A program made the translations under genes and the position numbers. 64,000 bases of DNA from Phaeosaccion multiseriatum (lineage: Eukaryota > Ochrophyta, other classes): positions 6,882,001 through 6,946,000 of the forward strand of contig OZ218950.1 in assembly GCA_965112735.1 (NCBI GenBank). The letters run 5' to 3'. Within the stretch, counting starts at the first letter, position 1; each line of letters starts with the position of its first letter. The notes beneath the pieces are model-generated. The model was given only the letters and a program-made list of their open reading frames with translations, searched no databases and had not been told where the DNA came from. Below, piece after piece: positions 46,140-56,778 of this stretch.

Positions 46140-47590
46140 ATCACCAACTGGTCCTTGTGCTGTCCTTGTTGTTGTGGTAAGGACTTGGGCCCATCCTGAC
46201 CGCGGGGCAGGCTCAGGGCCCCCAACGCACCTCCTCCTCTCTCCTTCCCCTCTTCCTTTGCCTTCGCCTCCTCCCCTCTTTCTGTCAGGCTTTGCCCTTC
46301 CCCCCTTGGTAATGATTCAGCCTCCTCCTCATCTCCCGCTCGGTCCTGCTCCGTATTGTCCAACCTACCGCTTACGCTCGAAGTGCTGAAGGATGAGCCC
46401 CCCCCCGAGCGGGCAGCAGGCGGCTCCGGAGGCATCTGAGGCAAAGTCACAGACGGCAGAACCACCGGAGGCACAATGTCTCTCAAAGTCTTCTCTCCCT
46501 CTTCTTCTTCTTCTTCCTCTTCTCCTCCTCCTCCTCCTCCTCCTCCTCCTCCCACCGGAAGCAGCCCACCAACGTTATGAAGCGAGGCATCACCAAGGGG
46601 AGAAGCAGAAAGAGAAGGAGAAGAGACTCGTGCCCCTTCTCCTGCCGCAATCAACGAGGCCTTTCTCTCTCGAAGGAGGAGGAGTCCCTCTGTCTCGGAC
46701 GCTATTCGCGAGAGTTCAATCGCAGACGGCTTCCTTGGCTGAACCCCACGAGCCGCACCATCGTTGTGATCACTCTCATCGCTCTTGACAATGGCGGTGG
46801 CGGTAGTGGATGGTTTCCTTGACGACACGCTTGAGCGGCGCTTCTTGGATATGGTGCTTCTCCGAGGCGGGGGGCTGAGGGCTGGCCCGTCTACAACGCC
46901 CCCCCCCCCCCCCCCCTGCTGCTGCTGCTGCTGCTGCTGCTGTCGCTGCCGCACTGTGGTCACTCGCCGCTTAACCATGGGAGCTGGAGTGGGGAAGCCA
47001 CCACCTCCCCCTCCTCCTCCTCCTCCTCCTCCTCCTCCTCCTCCTCCTCCTCCTCCTCCTCCTCCTCCTCCTCCTCCCCCTCCACCACCCCCACCACCGC
47101 CACCACCACCTCCTCCCCCTATCGCAGAGGTCGGCGCATCATGGTGCCGCTGCTCTATGCGATGCAGGAGACTGTGTGGTACTCCCGTGGAAGTAAAGGA
47201 AAGTGGTTTCCGCTCTTTGTCGCCCCCACCCCAATCTCCGCCTACGCTCCTTTTCCGAGATGGGGTGTTTGGGCTGAAGGCAGCGGTGTCAACCCCTCCT
47301 CCATCCCGCGTGCTGCGAACATTCAGTCCGGACCTGCTGCTTTGCCAGACGCTAGTGCTCGCTCCTGTTGCTCCTCCTCTTACTCCTGTTCCTGCTCCTG
47401 CTCCTGCTCTTACTCCTGCTCCTACTGCTGCCGCCGCCGCCGCTGCCGCTGTTGTGCTTGGCCCCAGCTGCCCGCCTATGGTGGCCAACCTTCGAAAGTG
47501 GAGCGGGCCTCCAGGAGGGGTGGCCCGAGTGGAGGTGAAGGGCATGCTTACTCGCTCCACAGGCCGGGCCTGTTTGGCCACTCCAGGCAT
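42650..47590 (-). CDS. EF-hand protein with long low-complexity N-terminus
   Basis: Five exons on the minus strand: 45720-47590, 45391-45448, 43864-44786, 43144-43174, 42650-42829 (TGA). They join in frame to 1020 residues. Exon 1 is mostly disordered: poly-Ala, about 40 consecutive Gly (46990-47118), poly-Gln and a His run. One clear EF-hand sits across the exon 1/2 junction: FDAIDLDKNGTIS, then LEELADPLLALGIAGTLSE. A second, weaker one follows in exon 3, with EEITFGDFVRLILPSL. The C-terminus is a helical coiled coil (RYGELMNIAQEQEEAEAHHD, ERMRYLDEQTNGNR). Calcium sensing is plausible; the partner is unknown. Exon 1 contains KDQLVIQQQQ, a coding copy of the dispersed motif (46101-46150). Introns 2-4 are dominated by TCCC/TTCC repeats in gene sense. 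Confidence 0.8.
42867..43445. repeat. GGGA / GGAA arrays in two adjacent introns
   Basis: 42867-43043 is (GGGA)n and lies in the last intron. 43194-43362 is (GGAA)n passing directly into (GGGA)n at 43370-43445; both lie in the previous intron. The small 31-nt exon (43144-43174) sits between the two arrays. Confidence 0.95.
44797..45325. repeat. 440-bp (GGGA)n microsatellite
   Basis: About 110 nearly perfect GGGA units (44797-45242), with a single GATAGAA interruption near 44978, then unique bases and ten more units to 45313. It fills intron 2 of the EF-hand gene; in gene sense it is a (TCCC)n tract next to the acceptor at 44787. Confidence 0.97.
46101..46150 (-). repeat. coding copy of dispersed CAGTTGGTGATACAGCAG motif
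   Basis: On the minus strand it reads CAGTTGGTGATACAGCAGCA and continues as CAG repeats, encoding QLVIQ plus poly-Gln in the EF-hand protein. Confidence 0.9.
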
Positions 47591-48377
47591 GGTGAAGACA
47601 ACACCAGCTCCCTCAGGCCGTGGTCCAAAACGAGGCTCACTTTTCGGGGCCTCTTTTCTTACTCAAGGGTGCAATCCTCTTCATTTCTCGCTCCATTCTC
47701 CTCCTATGCAATAGTCGACCTTGACAGTGGCTGTTGTCCATGTCTTCATGTCGCTGCAATAGGACCTTTTTTCTTCTTGTCCCTGCCTCTCGAATCATCG
47801 CATGACGTAGGTCTTCAAACCCAAAGGCTGCTCTGCCCGCTTTGCTGATATTGCCACTGGTTCACCTGCTGCTACTTCACTGCTCCTGCTCTTCTCACTA
47901 CCACCTGCCACGCTACGATACAGCCGTAGCGACTACTGCTAACTGCCGTGAGGTATCAGGGTCTCGACAGGGAGTTGGATGATAGAGAGACACCATAGCC
48001 TCCTCGATCCTAAAGCCTCAATCCTAAAGTACACGCGCCAGACCAGTGATCAGGGGAAATAAACAAGAGCAACGGCTTTCATGCTCGTGTAAATCTCTCA
48101 ACTTCGTAGTGTAAGGCTACAAGGAGGGGGGGAAAAAGAAATTCTGAAACTGTTCTTTTATTAACTTATGCACTGGTTGGCGTCATACGCTTTTTGCGGG
48201 AGCGTGGTTGCTTTAGCTCCCCTCGTAAATAAGCCCCGCTGCGACGGGGATGGAGGGAAGAGATGAAAGCACGATATCCTCCTGAGGAGGACATCCTGAG
48301 GAGGGAGAAGGAAGGAAAGTTCCTCCAAATTTTGGTCTTCAGACGGAAGCGAGGTGGCGGCGTTCGATACGATCGGG
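47591..48377. promoter_or_regulatory. divergent promoter region (EF-hand / NIPA-like)
   Basis: 787 bp between start codons. 48090-48140 is AT-richer. The frame of the plus gene stays open upstream of its first ATG to about 48300, so the NIPA-like N-terminus could begin earlier. No other gene is seen. Confidence 0.45.
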
Positions 48378-51300
48378 ATGGGGGAACGGTGGATGATAGG
48401 CGCGAGTATCAATATTTTTGGTAGCGTATGCATAAACTTGGGGACGAACCTCATGAAACTCAGTCACAATCGGCATTCGAGGAAGCAGCAGCAACAGGCG
48501 CCGCAGGAGGGCACCCTCGATGATATAGGAGCTGCTGATGCGGACCACTTGGGCAACGGTGTGGAGGCGGCGAGCGGAAACAGGGGCCGCAGCAGCACTA
48601 ATGATGGTGGCAGGAGAGAGAAGAGGAGGAGCTTCCACCACTACCCGCAGCAGCAACAGCAAGAGCATCTATGGCAGAAGGAGCAGCAGCCCGCGCAGCA
48701 AGGCGGCGCCGCGTCTCGTCAGCTCCGAAGCGGGTCTTCTCCTGGTGTGGCCTCGACCGACGCCTCGCCGGGTAGCGGTGGTGGTGTCGGCGGGCGACGG
48801 CCGGTGCGTGCTACGCTGCCTCTGCGTCGGACTCCGCTCGAGGAGGCAGCGGGCTCTGTGGAGCGCTGTAGAAGCTGCAGTGGGATTGGCGGGCTGGAGA
48901 CGAACTCAAACTCGGGCTCCGTCGGACGGTTGTGTGTGGAGTGCGGGTGGAGGACGAGTAGGAGTGAAGGCAGCAACAAAATCCCAAGCAGCCGGAGCAG
49001 CAGCAGCACCACCACCACCACTGCGTATGAGAGCAGAAGTCAATCAGCTAAGAATGGCGGCAGAAGGGCAGGAGCAGCTGGCACGGTTGGGGCTCTGAGT
49101 CGAGGTGGGAGAGGGTTCGGTGACATGTACGCAGACGACGACGGGGGGGGGGGGGGGGGGCTTACCCCATTCGATAGAGAGGGGCTTGACGAGGACAGCG
49201 AAGAGGAGGATAGCGAAGAGGACGAAGAGTCAGACGAGGCCGCCCAGGAGAAGAAGGCGCTTGTGGGGCTGAGGGGGCGAGGAGGACGAAGCGGGCATGT
49301 GGGAGCAGGCACAGGCACACGGGGAGGAGGAGGAGGAGGAGGAGGAGGAGGAGGAGGAGGAGGAGGAGGAGGAGGAGGAGGAGGAGGAGGAGGAGGAGGC
49401 TGGGGCACGCGGATACGCCCCTCTCAACCCCAACAACAACTGCAGCGCGGGGGGCGCTTAGCATTGCCTGGTAGCAGCAGCAGCAGCAGCAGCAGTAGTA
49501 GCATCGTCGGCAGCAACGGAGGAGGCGGCATGTCGAGCAGCGGCGGGGGGGGGGGTGGGCTCTCGAGCAGTGTGGTGTGGTACCTGGGTGCAGGATCGCT
49601 CGTGCTGGGCAGTCTCATGAACTTCGCCTCGATGGGCTTCGCTGCTCAGAGCCTGCTCGCCTGCCTGGGTAGCGTGCAGTTCGTCAGCAACGTCATCTTT
49701 GGGAAGGTGTGTGTGTGTGTGGGGTGTGTGTGTGTGTTTGGAGGTGCAGTACGATGCGTGTAGTCGGTGGGTGTGTGGGAGAGAGAGAGGAGGGTAGGAA
49801 AGGGAAGGAAGCCGAGGAATCTGTGGACCAAGCTTATTGACTTCATTATGTGTTGGTCTGCTTTGGTTTGCATCTTCCCCGCTGAAGTCCTCCGACTGCC
49901 GACGTCATAGCATTCTTCCCTTCCTGACCCCCTGTAAGTAATCTCCTTCTTCTCTATTGCCCTTCTTCTCTCGGGAATGTCATTCTCCCCGGAATGTCCT
50001 TCTCCTCTCATCTGCGTGCGACCCGCCAGGCGATTCTCCGGGAAGTGGTGACCCGGCGTATCGTGTTGGGGACCTTCACCATCATCGGTGGGAACCTCAT
50101 CACGATGCTCTTCTGTCCACGACAGGTGAGTTAGAGACATGCCAATAGGAGAGAGAGAGAGAGAGAGGGGAGAGACATGCCAATAGGAGAGAGAGATAGA
50201 GAGAGGAAGATGGAGAGGGGAGACACATGCCAATAGGAGAGAGAGATAAGAGAGAGAGAGGAAGATGGAGAGGGGAGACACATGCCAATAGGAGAGAGAG
50301 ATAAGAGAGAGAGGAAGATGGAGAGGGGAGACACATGCCAATAGGAGAGAGAGATAAGAGAGAGAGAGGAAGATGGAGAGGGGAGACACATGCCAATAGG
50401 AGAGAGAGATAGAGAGAGGAAGATGGAGAGGGGAGACACATGCCAATAGGAGAGAGAGATAAGAGAGAGAGAGGAAGATGGAGAGGGGAGACACATGCCA
50501 ATAGGAGAGAGAGATAAGAGAGAGAGGAAGATGGAGAGGGGAGACACATGCCAATAGGAGAGAGAGAGGAAGATGGAGAGGGGAGAGACAGAGAGGGGAG
50601 AGACAGAGAGAGACGCCCGAGAGACGCCCACACACCCACACACACATAGGGAGAGAGAAGCCAATGGAGAGGGAGAGAGAGAGAGGGAGATAGAGGCAGA
50701 CATGCATGCACATGCAAGAGGATGGCGATGGTGATGGTGCCCCTCCCTTGTGCCCCGAGACCCCCCCCCCTCGCCATCTCCTTGTGGTGGCCCCCTCGCA
50801 CACACACTTTCCTTTCCCTCATACTCTGCCGTACTATGTACTGACATGTCCCTTCCCCTCTCTCTCTCTCTCCGTATCTCCCTCTGCCCCTCTATATCTC
50901 CCTCTATCCCTCCATCCTTCTCTACTCTATGTGGTGAAACGGGGCATACATGTCGAAACGGCAAACCAATCCATCCTCCAATTTGCAAATGCCATCAAAA
51001 CCAAATCCCTGCCTTCCTTACCACAGGAGGATAACTTCAATGCCACTGAGCTACTCGGTTTCTACTCCGACCTTCCCTATCAGCTCCTTCTGGCGGGAGA
51101 GGGTGCCGCCGCCCTCCTCCTGCACGGAGTCTACGTCCGTTACGAGCAGGTAGGTGTCAGCTTCCTCTCTCTCTCCCTCTCACCTTCTCTCTCTCTGCAA
51201 GCTGCTTTGTCTCTATCTATCTTTCTTCCCATGTCTCTCTTTCGCTCTCTTTTCTAATGCTCTGTCCCATCTCTCTCTTCTATCTGTCTCTATCTATGAT

Positions 51301-53469
51301 TGCGTGTTGGTTGTACAGGGTCGAAGCGATGGTATGCCTCTCAAGTCAGCCAACATGGTGATGCCGCTTGCCTACGCCATCACCAGCGCCATTGTAGGCA
51401 CGCAGAGCGTCATTCAGGCCAAGTACGTGCGGACATGCGGCAGTTGTGATACTATAGCACTTGGTGATACAGCAGCAGTTGTGATACTATAGCACTGGTT
51501 ATACAGCAGCAGTTGGTGACACAGCAGCGTGCGTAGTGAGCATGTGAAGGAATCAATCGACTACCCCACTCATCCACCCCCCCCTCCTCCTCCACCCCCA
51601 ACAGATGCCTGAGCGAGATCATCTCTTCCTCCGTGCGGAGAGGGGAAGCTACCTACGTGGACCCCTTTGTAACTGCCGTGCTCTGTGTGTGGCTGCTGAG
51701 CACTGCCTTCTGGCTCGTGCGCATGAACAGGGCATTACGAATGTTCCACGGTTTGTTCATCATTCCCGCTTTGCAGGTCTTTTGGACCTTCTTCTCCGTG
51801 CTGGGGGGCGGTGTGTACTTTCAAGAGTTTCACGAGTAAGTGGGGAGGAGGGACGGCAGCAGATGGATAGATGGATGGATGGCAGAGGAGGGAGGGATGG
51901 ATGGAAGGATGCCAATGGATGGCGCTTGGCCTTAGGACGCCCGGGAGGGGGAGTGGATGGGACTGCTTGGGGCTGGGGCTGAGGATGGCTCCATCTTACA
52001 TCCGACTGGACCTTTACAAAGAAAGAGGGGCGAGGTTTCTCATCCTTCTCCACTCGGAACCCCACCACCACCTCCTCCTCCTCCCTCCCTCATCCTCCCT
52101 CCTCCTCCCCCTCCTCCTCCTCCCCCTCCTCCTCCTCCTCCTCCCCCTCCTCCTCCTCCTCCTCCTCCTCTTCCTCTTCCCCCGCCTCCTCCCTCCTCCC
52201 CCTCCTCCTCCTCCTCCTCCTCCTCCTCCTCCTCCTCTTCCTCTTCCCCCTCCTCTTCCACCCACCCCCCCTGCACACACACACATACAGCCAAAGCGCC
52301 ATGGAGTGTCTGGGCTTCAGCCTCGGCGTGTGCATCGTATTCACCGGTGTGTACATGCTCGCTCCCCGCACGGAGCTTGTGGTGGAGAAGGTGGGCGGAG
52401 GCGGAGACGGAGTAGGAGTTGGGGGGTTATTAGATACCCAAGGTGGCAGTGGTGGTGGTGGTGATGACGAGGGTGTGGACGAAGGTGGTGGCAGGCCCCT
52501 GGAGCGGACGTACAGCCTCAGACACCATCATGATGAGGAGGAGGGTCTGCTGCTGCTGCCGCTCAGCCATTCCACTGCGGTGCCGGGACAAGGGCGGTTA
52601 TACCACAAGAAGAGGGGCAAGAAGGTGAAAGGAGGGCAAGGAGGGAGGGGAAGCTTTGATCCATTTGAGGTGGATGAGCCCTTTGGAGAGGGAGAGAGAG
52701 ACAGAGACGACTTGCTGTCGGAGGAAGAGCTCGAGGCCGGCGATGAGACGATTGACTGGTGAGTGATGAGTGGGTAGGGAGGGAGGGAGGTGATGAGTAG
52801 GGGCGTGAGTGAGTGAGTGAGTGAGTGAGTGAGTGAGTGAGTGAGTGAGTGAGTAAGTGGGTTGGTGGGTTGGTGGTTCGCTTGTTTGTTCCTGCGTGTC
52901 TTTGAACCGGTTGCGCAGTGCGAACTGACTCCAGCGTGGTATAGTGTGTGTGTGCGTGCGTGTGTGCGTGCGTGTGTGTGTGTGTGTGTGTGCGTGTGTG
53001 TGTGCGCGCGCGCGTGTGTGTGTGTGGCCGTCTTGTCCCTCCAATCTTTGAATAACAAACCAAACAAACCCAACCTCACCCCCTCCCCCCCCCCCTCCCC
53101 TCTGCGCCCTTACACCAGGCAACACACACGCATGCTGAGTCTAGGCTTCTTCCCCTCCATCACCACCGACGAGGACATGCGGCAATTCGTACAACCCTTC
53201 TCACCCAACACTGTGGTCAATCGCATCGGCGAGTGGGTCGATGGTCGTCGCCAAGGCCAGGGGCAGGGCCAAGGACAGGGGGAGGGGCGAGAAGCCTTTG
53301 ACAGCGCATCGTCGCAAGTCGAGGGAGGGGTTGGAGCACCACCATCGCCAGTGGGAGGAGGGGACAATGGCTTCAGCTTCAGTGGTGGTGGTGATGGTGG
53401 TGGTGGTGATGGTGGTGGTGGTGGTGTCGAGATGGTGCACGCGGCGTTCAGACCTGCTTGGCAGGAGCC

Positions 53470-53505
<36 letters not shown>

Positions 53506-53983
53506 CCACGAAGAAGACCACCGCCGGCACCAGCAGGAGGCCAGGAACGGCGGTGCCGACCTGGGCCACGCCTTCCTGTTGTCCGACGACGGCTTTGGTT
53601 ACTTGCCGTCACCGTCGGATGAAAGGGAAAACTCCTCCTTCAGAGGGGTGAGAGGGGTGGGAGTCGATAAGGCTAAGCGAACACCGGAGGCAAGCCCACC
53701 CCAACCACAGCACCCTTCTGATAATCACAGTCACACTTACGGCCGAGGAGGGGGAGGGGTTGGAGGTGGCCGAGGAGGAGGAGGAGGAGGGAGGGGCGAA
53801 GGCTTCGGCGTATCATCCCACCACAGTGACAGCCTGCTCGGGCACCAGAGAGGGGGGCAAGAGGGGCGAGGGGGGGGGGCGCAGCAGGGGGAAGGACGAG
53901 GGGCTGCGTCTGCTTCTGCCAAGCCCACTTCACTCCCCGCAGGTGCAAAGAGGAGGTGGGGTAGAGGCAGGATGAGTTCATGA
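48378..53983 (+). CDS. NIPA-type (DUF803) magnesium transporter
   Basis: Seven exons: 48378-49706, 50030-50125, 51027-51149, 51319-51422, 51605-51835, 52291-52758, 53119-53983 (TGA); 1071 residues. NIPA family helices in order: IGASINIFGSVCINLGTNLM, VVWYLGAGSLVLGSLMNFAS with FAAQSLLACLGSVQFVSNV, RRIVLGTFTIIGGNLITMLF, AAALLLHGVYV, MVMPLAYAITSAIVGTQSV, VDPFVTAVLCVWLLSTAFWL, GLFIIPALQVFWTFFSVLGG and LGFSLGVCIVFTGVYML. This gives eight to nine membrane segments. The role is Mg2+ (and other divalent ion) transport at plasma or endosomal membranes. About 360 low-complexity residues, including about 27 Gly, are inserted between the first and second helices, and a 400-residue disordered C-terminal tail follows. 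Intron 2 holds a nine-copy minisatellite. Confidence 0.88.
50135..50600. repeat. minisatellite, nine copies, in NIPA intron 2
   Basis: Unit of 40-60 bp marked by CACATGCCAATAGGAGAGAG, then a GATAAGAGAGAG stretch and AGGAAGATGGAGAGGGGAGA. Nine copies differ mainly in the length of the GA stretch. No unique spacers. Confidence 0.93.
51440..51529 (+). repeat. clustered copies of dispersed TTGGTGATACAGCAG motif
   Basis: Three to four imperfect copies within 90 bp: GCACTTGGTGATACAGCAGC, GCACTGGTTATACAGCAGC and AGTTGGTGACACAGCAGC, with GTGATACTATAGCAC between them, in NIPA intron 4. Confidence 0.9.
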
Positions 53984-54513
53984 AAGATTAGCTTACATCG
54001 TGTGAGATGGCTACAAAAAAAGAAACGCAAATTCAAGGCTCTTCAATTATAAATCAAGCGGTGCTCGCGCTTGTGGGAGCCCTCAGACCACTCGGATTTG
54101 AGTAGCAGAGAGGTTTCATTCTCTGGGATCCCCCACCCATCCACCCACCAGCCCACTCATCCACCCCCCGCTTGCTCTCTCTCCGTCACTCTCATGGTGG
54201 CCACAGGCGAATCAAATGCCCCCCCCCCCTCCCCGCTCTTTGACTGCCATCTCATCTTCCGAATCGGAACACAAAACGAACAGGGCGGGTGTGCATCGCT
54301 GTGTGGTCTGCCACGCTGCTTCTTTGGTTAGCATTCTCAGACAGCCATCTCATCTCCCCCCCTGCCCCCCCCCTTTGATTGCCATCTCCACCTTCCTTAG
54401 AGTGCTATCCCAGTCTCAAAGGCCGCCACTAAAGCGTCATCTCGGTCTCACTTGTTGCCCATGGACTGCCATCACCCATCTCACTTGTTGCCTATGGACT
54501 GCCATCACCCATC
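53984..54513. other. convergent intergenic region with CTGCCATC motif
   Basis: Lies between two convergent genes. It carries several copies of a GACTGCCATCTCATCT-type sequence (about 54242, 54375, 54465, 54499) and two extra copies of the 3' end of the SGT gene (54447-54513). No gene seen. Confidence 0.6.
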
Positions 54514-54545
54514 TCACTTGTTGCCCATGGCTGCCATGAGCTTGT
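54445..54545. repeat. triplicated 3' end of SGT gene
   Basis: Three tandem copies, about 34 bp apart, of TCACTTGTTGCCCATGG followed by CTGCCAT. The rightmost copy is the true end of the coding sequence (M-G-N-K-stop on minus); the two left copies lie beyond the stop. One copy reads CCTATGG. Confidence 0.88.
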
Positions 54546-56716
54546 TGAGTACGTCAGGGTTGTCGGACGCTTGTGCGATGGCCGCGTCCATGCCCTCCTC
54601 GTTGGCGATCTTCATCAGCTTCTGCACCTGAGAAGGTCGTGAGGGGTGGGCGGGTTGGGGGGGGGGGGGGTTGGCGCACACTCATACCCATACTCCTCCA
54701 ACACAAGCCCCAGCGCAGCACACGGTAAATCCATGAGACTTCATGCTCGGACATCCACGCACCCACACACGCACCCACACTCACACACCCACCCACACCC
54801 TCGCAGCCACACCCATTCACCACCCACACACACCCACACCCACACCCCCACACCCAAATACCTCTGGGTCTGAGGCCGCGCTCATGTCCATTCCCTGCCC
54901 TCCACCGCCTCCGCCTCCGCCTCCCGCTCCACCCATCATGCCCATGAGGCTCGACAGGTCCGGCATCCCTCCTCCTCCTCCTCCTCCTCCTCCTCCTGCT
55001 CCTGCTCCTGCTCCACCCATGCCACCCATGCCCCCCATCATGTTCATTGCCTGCTGCATCTTAGCAGGGTCCGACATCATGTTCTTTGCCATCTCCATCA
55101 TTTGCTGTCGTGGGGTGAGAAAGGGGAGGAGGAGGAGGAGAATGAGGAGGAGAAGAACAACAACAACAGCCACGACAAGAAGGAGGAGAAGCAGAGCATA
55201 TGGTGAACGAGAATAGTTAGGCGGTCCCATATTGGACACCCTCCCTCCCTCTCTCCTTCCATCTCCTTCCCTCTCTCCTTCCATCTCCTTCCCTCCTTCC
55301 CTCTCTCCTTCCGCCTCTCCCTCTCTCCTTCCCTCTCCCTCCCGCCCTTCCTTCTTCTGCCTTCCCTTTCCCTCCCTCCCTCCCTCCCTTCCTCCCTTCC
55401 TCCCTCCTTCCCTCCCTCCTTCCCTCCCTCCTTCCCTCCCTCCCTCCCTCCCCTAGCCACTCACCGGGTTTTTCATCATATTCTGTGCCGCTTGCATCAT
55501 GGCAGGGTTCTTCATCAAGCCTGCTAGCCCACCGGGGGGCATGCCTCCTCCTGCCCCTCCCGCCCCGCCCATCATGCCTGCCAAGGCAGAGAGGTCAGGC
55601 ATCCCTCCTGCCCCTGCTCCTCCGCCCATCCCTCCTCCTCCTCCAGGGGCGGCTGATCGATGCGGCGCAGTGAGCAGATACGGATAGTAAAGAGGGGCGG
55701 GGAGAGAAGGGTAGAGGGTATATATGGGAGGTTCAGACACACTTTCATCGAAAAGAAGCCTTTTTTTTTCATTCGGCTGTCCTTGCACAGACACGCACAC
55801 GCATACGCACACACATGCTCACACACAAAATGTTCTCACCTCTCGACGCCGGCTTCTTGCTCTCCTTCCTCGCTTGGTCCAGAGCCTTCTTGTTTGACTG
55901 TGTGGAGAGAGAGGGAGGGGAGAGACAAGGCAGGGAGGGAAGTGTAAATACCAGACACAGAAACCAAAGCAAAACTTCCAAGACTTCTCTTTCATCTCAA
56001 CCCTTTCACCGCAATTCGAAGTCCTCAACTCCCCAACTCCTTACCCTCCCGTCTACCACCCCCTCCCCCCCCCTCCCCACTCCCTCCCCACTCACGCTGT
56101 TGGCCGGGTCCAGGTCCACAGCCTTTTCGTAGGCCTTAATGGCAGCAGGGTAGTCCTTCTGCTGAAAGAAGGCGTAGCCCAGTCTGCTGTAGGCCTTGAC
56201 GTACTCGTCGTTGAGGTCGATGGATGCGAGGCAATCGGTCACGGCATCATCGTAGTTCCCTTGGTAGCAGCGCGAGGCGGCGCGGTTGCAGAGGTAGATA
56301 TGGCTGCTGGGGCCTGAGGGTGGAGGTGAGGGTGGGGGGTGAGGAGAGGAGAGGAAGAGAGGGTGGTAGGGGGGGGCGGGGTGGGTGAGGAGGAGGAGGA
56401 GGAGGAGGAGGAGGAGGAGGAGGAGGAGGAGGAGGAGGAGTGTAGGCTAAGATGATGTCATTAATGATGTGACTACGGACCTTCGGGGCTGAGTTCGATG
56501 GCCTCTGAATAGGCCTTCTCTGCGGTGGCAAAATCGTTCTGCTGGAACGCGGTATTGCCCTGTGTGTGCGTGGACAAACACGGACATACGGACGATGGAT
56601 GGATGGATGGATGGCCAGGAAAAGGAGGGAGAGAGGGAGAGAGAGGGAGGAAGAGAGAGGGAGAGAGAGGGAGGAAGAGAGAGGGAGAGAGAGAGAGGAG
56701 ACAGAAAGAGAAAGAA

Positions 56717-56778
<62 letters not shown>

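Noticed and set aside
50100-50988. Repetitive SLSPIGMCLPSPSSS open frames on minus
   Set aside because: Translation of the NIPA intron minisatellite in antisense.
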